A stretch of 64,000 bases of DNA from Aplectana chamaeleonis (taxonomy: Eukaryota > Nematoda > Chromadorea > Rhabditida > Cosmocercidae): contig JAPDOI010000038.1 in assembly GCA_029168955.1 (NCBI GenBank), forward strand, positions 523,001 through 587,000. Reading direction: 5' to 3'. The first letter of the stretch is position 1. The number at the start of each line of letters is the position of its first letter. Below, piece after piece: positions 56,579-64,000 of the stretch. Position numbers and translations under genes: made by a program. The notes beneath the pieces were generated by a model. That model was not told the DNA's origin and ran no database searches. It saw nothing but the letters and a program-made list of their open reading frames with translations.

Positions 56579-57855
56579 AAAATCCACCGATTCTTGCTCT
56601 GAAGGGTTCCAAGTTATCCGCTAGCTCAGAACGGGTGCCACAAAGTTCTTATGGAAACCATCCGAAATTTGAATAAATTCATTTCGATGAGCATTGATGA
56701 AAACAGACCATATCGGTGGTGCTAATTCGATTATAAACACAGATTTGTGACATGTCCACTTTATCATCAATTTGCTTCTAAATCCGTGTGAGAGTGCTTC
56801 ACCTGTAAGGCTTGTGTGAGGGGGGGGGGGAGGGGTAGTGTCTTATCCAAGAGAATGTTTAGGGCAAAATTTCGTTCTTTGAAAACCTTGTTTACGAGGG
56901 TGCAGACAACAGTCATATAGGGATCTATATACCATAGCAACTGATATTATTTCCAGACAACTGATCACTTCTTCGGACTATTTCGATAGGGAAAACACAA
57001 AACCTTCTTAAATTGCAATTCTGTGCACTTTCTCTGGGCAAATCGGCAGCAGTACCCAACGATGTATCTTCTATGCACTCTTAAACCCATGAAACCTGTT
57101 TCTCCGCGCAGCAATCAACATGAGTCTACTCCAACGCTCTTTTCTTCCAGTTCGAGAATTGAAAGTTCAGTAGGAGCGGCCTGGTACGCGCACTACCATC
57201 TTCATGCAGCAAATACATCCTTAGCGCCAACATCAAGGATCGTTTGCGCAAAGGTGAATTTGTGGAAACCGGTGGATATCACACAGCGCGAAACGTGAAT
57301 TTGCCGCTAGTGGAAAGGACCTTTCCATATCGATCTTGGCCGAGAAGTGCATGTGATGAACAATTCAAGGAGAACCCGCGCTGGATCCGCTACAGGCAAA
57401 ACTGAAGTTGACTGTTTATTATTGCGATCAACTTCCAGAGCTAACAAAAAGCCTTCCCACTGTGTGGAAGGGGGCGGAGAATTTGTTCCCCCGGCGAGGC
57501 TGAACACCTCGCGATGGGCATTAGCTGCTCCATCCAGCTAGGACCCTTGGCCGGTTAAGGGTCACCAAAATTCTGCTGCAAATCAATTCCATTTTCACTG
57601 TAAGCTCACACCATTTCGCGTCACACCTACACCATGTTCGCGGCATCTTCACACCAATCTCACTTACTCTGGCAGCGATTTCACCCATACAATGAATTCC
57701 ACTGGAAAACAAATAGTCTTGATGCTGAAGTGTACGTAAGCATCAAGTACTTTTGCCGAGGTATCAACTCCCGAAAAGGCAGAGTTGACGAAAATTTTCA
57801 TCGCGGTCGTGACAACCATGTTGACCGGTTCATTTGTGAAAATAATACGTCTAAT

Positions 57856-57865
57856 CCATTTGCAG
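57856..57865 (+). promoter_or_regulatory. Probable trans-splice acceptor at the start codon (copy D)
   Basis: CCATTTGCAG directly precedes the ATG at 57866. The same arrangement is seen at copy C. Confidence 0.55.
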
Positions 57866-58930
57866 ATGCACATCTTGTTGTTGTTCGGGTTAGCTTGCTT
57901 TGTTCACGCTCGTAAAGTGACAGACGTCGAGAATAAAGCGATAAAGCAGGAATGTGGTAGACGCTTTCTGAGTGAGTACAAGTGTTATGTGTAACTAAGG
58001 AAACCAAATTAAGTTCGCGCTCACTCAAATGCCGAACTCTCAAACAGGTTTCTTTGACCCTATCTGCGGGCTACTAGGAAGCTTCCAGGTTTGGCAAGGT
58101 TTTTCTGACTAAATATTCTTCCCAAAAGTCCTGATCATCTAGGATTTTCGAATCAGTAGAAGACACAACAAAATGGTCCTCCAGTAATTTAGGCTCAACT
58201 CAAGCGCCGACTGATGCGCCACGCTCTAAAAGATCAATGGGAGGAACGTTGACAGCACCAGGCGAATTACCTTGGATGGTTTTGCTGCAAATCACCGAAG
58301 GTAAGACGTTAATTTTCGAGAGTTTACTACCGTAGAGGGTTCAATCAGTATTTTCCGTTGCAACAAGTGAACCTCTCTGTATGAAACAAAAGTGTCCGGC
58401 TCACCAATAAGGAAGTGCGCAATCAAGCTTTGCTAGCCTCCGTCTACGATGGCTGGTACATTGCGGTGAAAAGGTCTGGTGTAGCTGTTACTAAGAAAAT
58501 CGCCGAGTTGAATGCGTGTTGAGCATGCATTCAACTGGAGTGTCCACACCGATCGAAAGGCTCTATCGCAGAGGCACGTGCTCTGAACAGCAGCGCATGC
58601 TGCAAAATTTCATCATACGAGCACGTGCCCGTCCCGAATACCAAGGTCAGGATTACCCGAGGAGCTCTAGAAGTTTAAGCTGCAAGAGAGTTGGGTCTCC
58701 AAATGTCCTGCTGCACTCCAGAAGCGGTCATCCACTTTATGTCAAGGCCAGTGTAGTTCGGAAACTTGCGGCTACTAAGATCTGTAGCCGGTGATGTCAA
58801 GACATTGATAAGAGGGTATAAAAAAGTAACCTCAGCAATAATGGTACTCAACAGGACATCCGCAAACGTGGAAGCCAAACTCGACAGCGGACAGCAGTCC
58901 ATGGCAGTGCCATATAAAGTGTATCCGAAT

Positions 58931-59189
58931 GAGAATGGCGGCCCACGCGGCCGGCGTGCTTGGCAGGCGGCCGTCCCATTCTCCACTCTCGGACGAGCAT
59001 GAGAAACGTCCCCACAGCCATCGGCTGGGAACGGTGTTGGCAACGGCTGGTAGCAAACCCTGCGCCGATCAATAAGCTCTGTCGAAGTGGGGAGGAGGAA
59101 TGGCCGCCGTTGGAATCCAACACTCGTCCGAGAGCGGCACATGCGACGGCCGCCTGCCAAGCACGCCGGCCGCGTGGGCCGCCATTCTC
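58931..59189. mobile_element. GC-rich foldback MITE, arm-specific
   Basis: GAGAATGGCGGCCCACGCGG at the left and CCGCGTGGGCCGCCATTCTC at the right, a perfect 20-bp match, with arms of about 70 bp (GTGCTTGGCAGGCGGCCGTC inside). It accounts for several overlapping frames of 70-160 codons on both strands, which are not genes. Confidence 0.85.
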
Positions 59190-59470
59190 AATCTAACACA
59201 CTTTAAACATATTATAGTCTATTGCAATGGAAGTAGGTCCTGGCGAGGTTGCGGACTCGTCTTAACATACGGTAGTTTGTTAGTTTTATCACCAGCTGTG
59301 ATGAATTGGTGAGTCTGTGTTTTCACTGATGTGACTACATCTGTGGAAGCAATGAAAGCATAAGGAAATGTGAGAAAGGAAACAGAAACTCACCGACCAA
59401 TCTCGGTTATTTTGAAAAAATGGGTGATAACAGAATCGGATCACAGTATGTTAGCACGGTCGGACACCTC

Positions 59471-60411
59471 ACCAGGGGTCGTATTCGCCAACGACCCGCC
59501 GAGGGTATTCGAAGGGAAGCGGAAGGGATGATACCGCGCGCGGCAGAGGAACAGATCGACCCATCTTACACGCTGTAAGATGGAAATGAACGTATTGATC
59601 GATTACCGTTCGAATTCCCGTGGACTTCCCTTCGAGAATATTGTGTAATTTTCTATTTTTCGTTCGATTCTTTTGCATTTTTAGACTTGTTTCTAGCATA
59701 GGAATATTGAAAATAATTTCCTTTGTTGCAGAACAATAGTATAACATGTTTTACTGGGTTTTATTCGTAGTTCTAGCAAATCGGCGCATTTAAAGCTCGT
59801 GTTCTGATTTTAAAACTTTATAATTCAAGTATTATGGACAGTGCCTCATCAAATGAGACTTATTTTACCACAAATGGATCGGTCTTTCAAATTCAATATT
59901 CACATTTAAAAAAATGAAACCTGGCAGAATAAAGATCGTTATTTTGCACACTGTCTATAATACTTGGACATAAAGATGAGAGCCCGCAGCTCTCTGGATG
60001 ATTAAGATGTGGCATAAATCGCTTTTCAATTGTTTTTAGCAAAAATTCAATGAAACGTGCGAAAAAAATAGCAAAAAAGGAATATACACAGTCAAAAATG
60101 TATAATTGTAACGGAAAAAAGGATCTGAGTCACCAATGAAAAGGAAACAAACGACAGATTCATACGGAAATTGAGAAAATGAGGGTTTAACAAATCAAAA
60201 CGAATGAATCTAACGTCTCTTCCGTGCAATTTTCAATAAATTTCGCGGCGATGCGGCTAATTTTCCCGAGAAGCGATGCAAAATCTTTCGGCGGTCGCGA
60301 GGGAATCCAAGGGAGGCGAGAGGTGGCCGTGGAGCGCGCGTTTTGTACTGAAATTTCACCTCAATTACCCTTCGACTACCCGGCGGGTTATTGGCGAATA
60401 CTACCCCAGGT
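59471..60411. mobile_element. MITE with ACCAGGGGTCGTATTCGCCA ends
   Basis: Right end TTGGCGAATACTACCCCAGGT is the imperfect inverse; CGACCCGCCGAGGGTATTCG is mirrored by CGACTACCCGGCGGG. About 940 bp, AT-rich in the middle, no transposase. Specific to the right arm. Confidence 0.75.
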
Positions 60412-60698
60412 CTTACTTCCATTGCTGTAGACTATAACAAGATTGTGGCTATGGAAATAAATGCGGTTGTGAGAAACTAATGGTCAAGATTATATTCTGA
60501 CCACCAACGAATATAATGTGTACGAGAGTGGATAAGGTCGAACATATTGTGATTATTGTACCAACAGCCAAGCAAGCCAGCTGAAAGGAACATTGCAACG
60601 TTGAGATTGTTTCCTTTCAGGTCTGAGGGAGACTGTTTTCTTTCAAGTCGCGGGGAGGCGCTAAGACCCGAAAGTTAGCCGACGCGTTTTCGCATCGT

Positions 60699-61157
60699 TT
60701 AAAGGCAGCAGACACGCTTGAAAAAAGTTGTTGAGATAGCTGCATTAGTGGGGTCGTGCAGGCCCTAGAAGAGCCCTCACGAAGTTGCAAGCGTTATAAA
60801 CGAGTCCAAATGACCGTATTTGAGCCGTCGTCAGTCACGAAATCATCCTTGCCCCGCCCATCGATACGGGCTCCGCCCCTCAATACTTTTTTTACGCTTC
60901 AAAGGTCGTAAACGTTCCAGAAAGGGCCGTACGAGTACATTAGCGTTGTTTTCCCAACAAATTTGTTGCTAGCTCCGCTATTTCAGCCAGTGCCGTACAA
61001 CTCGTCCATTTCTGGGTCAATATAGAACGTACCGTTATATCTTAATTTCCGTCGTTTTGTTTTCGTCTTTTTCATTATTTCTGAATACTAACAGCTTCAA
61101 ACAATCAGTTCAATCCGTAAAATTGATATCATTTTTGAGCGTGTCTGCTGCCTTTAA
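60699..61157. mobile_element. TTAA MITE 1 of the right arm
   Basis: TTAAAGGCAGCAGACACGCT at the left, GAGCGTGTCTGCTGCCTTTAA at the right. TTAA at both edges. The left arm has the empty site GCATCGTTCAAAACATTTGG (about 45925-45945). Confidence 0.9.
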
Positions 61158-61190
61158 CACCTTTGGAGCATCATTTTTGGACACTTGCGG

Positions 61191-61672
61191 TTAAAGGCAG
61201 CATACACGCTCGCAAACGTTGTTGAGATAACTACACTAATGGGGTCGTACGGGCCCTAATAGAGCCCTCGCGAAATCGGGAGAGTTGAAAACGAGTTAAA
61301 ATGACCGTATTTGAGCCGTATTGGGTCACGAAATCATCCTTTCTCCGCCCATCGATACGAGCCCCGCCCCTCAATACAAATGTTCAATGCTCGATTGCGG
61401 TCATTTTATCTAATTGTATACACTTTTACGTCGTAAGCGTTCCAGAAAGGGCCGTACGAGTACATTAGCGTCGTTATCCCAACAAAATTGTCGCTAGCTC
61501 CGCTATTTCAGCCAATGCGGTGCAACTCGTCCATTTCTGGGTCAATGTAGAACATCATCATTTCAGTTGATTTTTTCCGGTTTTTTCGTTATCTCTGAAT
61601 ATCAACAGCTTCAGGCCTTCGATTTATTTCATAAAAATTGATATAATTTTCGAGCGTGTATGCTGCTTTCAA
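61191..61672. mobile_element. TTAA MITE 2 of the right arm
   Basis: TTAAAGGCAGCATACACGCT at the left, CGAGCGTGTATGCTGCTTTC at the right; the inside matches MITE 1 (GGCCGTACGAGTACATTAGC in both). Empty site in the left arm near 45895 (CGCGGTAAAAGTTTATAAAG). Only 33 bases separate it from MITE 1. Confidence 0.9.
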
Positions 61673-61829
61673 AGCTTATAACGTTACATTAGCGAGTAGA
61701 CGCGAGCTTTTTCACAAACAAAAACATTCAGCGAATCAAAGCAAAGTCAACCGCACGCATCGCGGTAAAATCGGCCAGCTAACGCTCGTACTCATGTTTT
61801 TCGCAGGTTACTTTAACTTTAGGAATCAC

Positions 61830-62110
61830 TATTGATTTGTTTCAACCTTCTGAGTGAGATATATTATCGCATGAGGCTCGCAACTTGGCAAAGCCATGGC
61901 GGGGCGATGCATTGGGATCTGCTCAATCTAAACACGAATCATGGGAAACTGCTTGCTCAGGTCCTCGTAGGAGCGTGTGAGTTGAGCAGCAGAACGAGCA
62001 TTCTTGCACAAATCAAGCAACTGGCCAAGCCATACCAAGCGGGCCTCGTTGGTGGATTAGATGTTATCGCGAACCCCAGTTGATCGTTTGGGTTGATTTC
62101 CTGTGAGGAG
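61830..62110. repeat. Conserved intron block of the protease, right copy
   Basis: Inverse of 45440-45740. Same remarks. Confidence 0.4.
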
Positions 62111-62821
62111 TACCGGAAGGAGCATCTCTTTTGAATACTCAGCGCAATTTTGTTGAAAGACGAACAGATTATTATGATGTCGGGAGATGAAAAAAGTGTT
62201 CAAAACCGTAGACACTTGACATCCATTGCTCAGATATGTTGAAGTAAATATCGGATGGGACGAACGTGGATTTTCATTAATTCTATCACTCTTGCAGCAT
62301 TCAGCAAGATATCTGGCATTACCTGTACTGGTGCTCTGATTTCACAGAGGCACGCTTTAACAGCTCGTCATTGTGTGATGCAGGAGACGTTTGATATGAG
62401 AAAGAGCGATGCACTATGCAAAAAGTGGAGAAAAAATGGGTGAGTGATTTTTCACTTCACTGAAAAAAAAGCGGATCGACAGTTCCACAAAAACGGAAGC
62501 TATCGGGAGCACATGAACACACTTTCAAGTTTTTTTGATTTGCCCCACATCGCGAGCGTTTTTGAAGAGAATTGTCACAAGGATTCGCAATGATACTCTT
62601 ATTCTGATCATTTCATCTTCAATACTCAGTTATTCATATTTTTCACCAGCGGACCTACTAAGTTCGATCAAGATGTCGCGCGTTTCGCCTCCGGAAATAA
62701 TGTCACGGTATATCTTGGAACTGCCTTGGGTGTCTCTAAAGCATATCACGCACTTAGCTATGTGAGTGAATCCAATTTATTTTCTGTGAAAACAGGCTAT
62801 CTACCAGAGAAAGTAGTTCGG

Positions 62822-63274
62822 TTAAAGACAGCAGACACGCTCAAAAATGATATAGATTTTGATATATCAATCGAAGGTTTGATTGGTAGAATGCGGAACC
62901 AACGAAAAACCAACGAAAACGGTATGGAAATAGAGGAATACGGGTTGTTTTCGCTATCGGGTAAAATTGCGCGAGTTTTATCGCGCGCGGTTGATACAGT
63001 GATGATCAGCGACCACTCTTACAGCTTGTACTAGAACGCTCACCTCGCTGGAAGCATCAATATCTAGTCAAAGCGACCGTATTTGAAGTATCAATCTGGA
63101 CGAATTTGTATTTTGGGGCGGGGTTGGGGAAATTTTTCGACATGCGTTGCTTAAATTTAGTAGTTTCACCTCGTATTCGACGCTTCTAACCGCGCGAGCC
63201 TTCTACTAGGAGCCACACTACCCCAGTAACTTACTTATCTCAACAACTTTTTCGAAAATGTCTGCTGCCTTTGA
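62822..63274. mobile_element. TTAA MITE 3, inside a protease exon
   Basis: TTAAAGACAGCAGACACGCT at the left and TGTCTGCTGCCTTTGAA at the right. It breaks GTAGTTCGG of exon 5 of copy D. In copy C the same sequence continues without it (CGGCGCTAAACGAGG), and homology resumes with GACAAGAGGAGAACTATA. Confidence 0.85.
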
Positions 63275-63499
63275 ACGACAGGAATGCGCTGACAAGAGGA
63301 GAACTATAGGAAAATATAGTGTCTACGAGACCAAGAAAAATGGTCGTAAATAAATACTACATTCTTGAAAACCGAATTGTTTTCTAAATAGCGAGATACA
63401 AACCGTCGGATTTACCGAGAAAACTTTTTTTGTTTCGAAAAATGACAATACTGTGGTTTTGCGAGCACCAATGAACACGAATGCTCTTGCTCAACACTT

Positions 63500-63730
63500 T
63501 TATTAGGAAAGACAGCATGATGTTAGTTTCACCTTAACAGGCGGCTGTCTTCCCTGATTCAGATTAGTGAACCAAAGGAAATGCTGTCCTTGCCGAACCG
63601 ACATTCCAATCTTCAGTTTCTTACAACTGCTCTCGCAGCACGTAACTACTCGAAGAGTGTTGCGCTTGGACCACGGAACCTCAGCACGTTTGATCCTGGC
63701 CCGGGCTCGTATTCGAGCTGCATGCCTCTG
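63500..63730. other. Conserved end segment of arm 2
   Basis: Inverse of about 43960-44165. One strand reads VTTRRVLRLD(H/N)GTSAR in both arms; the other reads HAAR and K.LE/KIG..R.GQHF-like strings. Both strands are partly open and I cannot choose. It may be a further exon of the protease region or an unrelated repeat. Confidence 0.25.
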
Positions 63731-63810
63731 CAACGGTTGTTGTTGATGGTGAACCGGAAAGCCGTTCCACCAAAGACGATACAGAATCAAGTAATTCCAA
63801 GCGAACAATA

Positions 63811-63831
63811 TTTATTTATTTATTTATTTAT
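63811..63831. repeat. (TATT)n microsatellite
   Basis: Five TATT units at the point where homology to the left arm stops. The remaining bases to 64000 are AT- and A-rich without a feature. Confidence 0.9.
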
Positions 63832-64000
63832 TATACGCCGTTGCCGACGTGCTCAAAAACAACGAAACAGCGCAAAGAAATCTTGGAGAGGACAAAAATG
63901 TAAGCTACAGAATAAAACACAAAGAAAAAAAAACTCAATGCAACTATTCAGCGGCGGAGAACAAGACTAATGCTTTGATCAACAAATTATTAAAGGGAGA

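Larger units (their letters stand above)
57866..62821 (+). pseudogene. Trypsin-like serine protease, 5' half (copy D)
   Basis: Partner of copy C. Exon 1, 57866-57988: signal peptide MHILLLFGLACFVHA. Exon 2, about 58144-58300: APRSKRSMGGTLTAPGELPW. Exon 3, 62298-62439: ITCTGALISQRHALTARHC. Exon 4, 62650-62761: FDQDVARFASGNN; it is one codon shorter than in copy C and joins exon 3 in frame. Exon 5 starts at 62796 (YLPEKVVRL) and is cut after 26 bases by the MITE at 62822. Exon 2 has no AG in the position used by copy C: the nearest (TCTAG|GATTTT) adds one base and shifts the frame. The long intron 58301-62297 holds five mobile elements. The serine exon is absent. Confidence 0.78.
55480..63810. 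repeat. Right arm of inverted duplication 2
   Basis: Reverse complement of about 43920-51740. Arm-specific insertions: 56330-56578, 58931-59189, 59471-60411, 60699-61157, 61191-61672 and 62822-63274. The homology ends near 63807, beside a TATT repeat. Confidence 0.9.

Noticed and set aside
58675..59196. Overlapping frames of 78-161 codons near the foldback as a coding locus
   Set aside because: They follow the inverted arms of the GC-rich foldback and switch strand with it.

Overview
The window looks like eukaryotic, nematode-like DNA, most likely from a clade V (strongylid/hookworm-type) worm. Reasons: short GT-AG introns, ATG codons placed directly after a TTT/TTA-CAG-type acceptor as in spliced-leader genes, a secreted trypsin-like protease family, a Tc3-like transposase, Penelope, RTE and CR1 retroelements, and many TTAA-site palindromic elements. 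The organism is an inference. No rRNA, canonical tRNA gene, operon or CRISPR array was found.

The host-gene content that can be recognised is a family of trypsin-like serine proteases in two inverted pairs. Pair 1 carries the 3' half (GDSGGP serine exon plus two C-terminal exons): copy A, + strand, 124-3212, and copy B, - strand, 25515-27948. Pair 2 carries the 5' half (signal peptide, propeptide, His exon, Asp exon): copy C, - strand, 44767-48178, and copy D, + strand, 57866-62821. Each pair lies on the arms of a large inverted duplication: 1-3306 against 25420-28075 (the first extends past the window start), and about 43920-51740 against 55480-63810. Every copy has at least one lesion, and the lesions differ between partners.

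Most of the rest is mobile DNA. 3.4-9.3 kb: hairpin and TTAA elements. 9.3-11.4 kb: a 5'-truncated Penelope-like element (RT plus GIY-YIG) with a hammerhead-like motif in its 3' region. 13.2-19.8 kb: a tRNA-derived SINE, hAT-like non-autonomous elements and long hairpins. 20.7-22.2 kb: a GC-rich foldback. 28.8-31.1 kb: a repeat mosaic with two hairpins. 31.7-35.6 kb: a foldback whose right arm is five tandem 512-543 bp units. 36.1-40.8 kb: a nest in which a TTAA element abuts a Tc3-like transposon that carries a 2.75 kb hAT element with an 8-bp target duplication. 41.3-41.8 kb: a CR1-like relic.

The inverted arms act as built-in empty-site controls. Many insertions are present in one arm and absent in the other, which defines element ends and target sites directly: TTAA for three elements, and a 3-bp duplication for the 50812-51479 element. 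The spacer of the large palindrome (51741-55479) holds another 265-bp inverted repeat and an unidentified exon-like block on the - strand.
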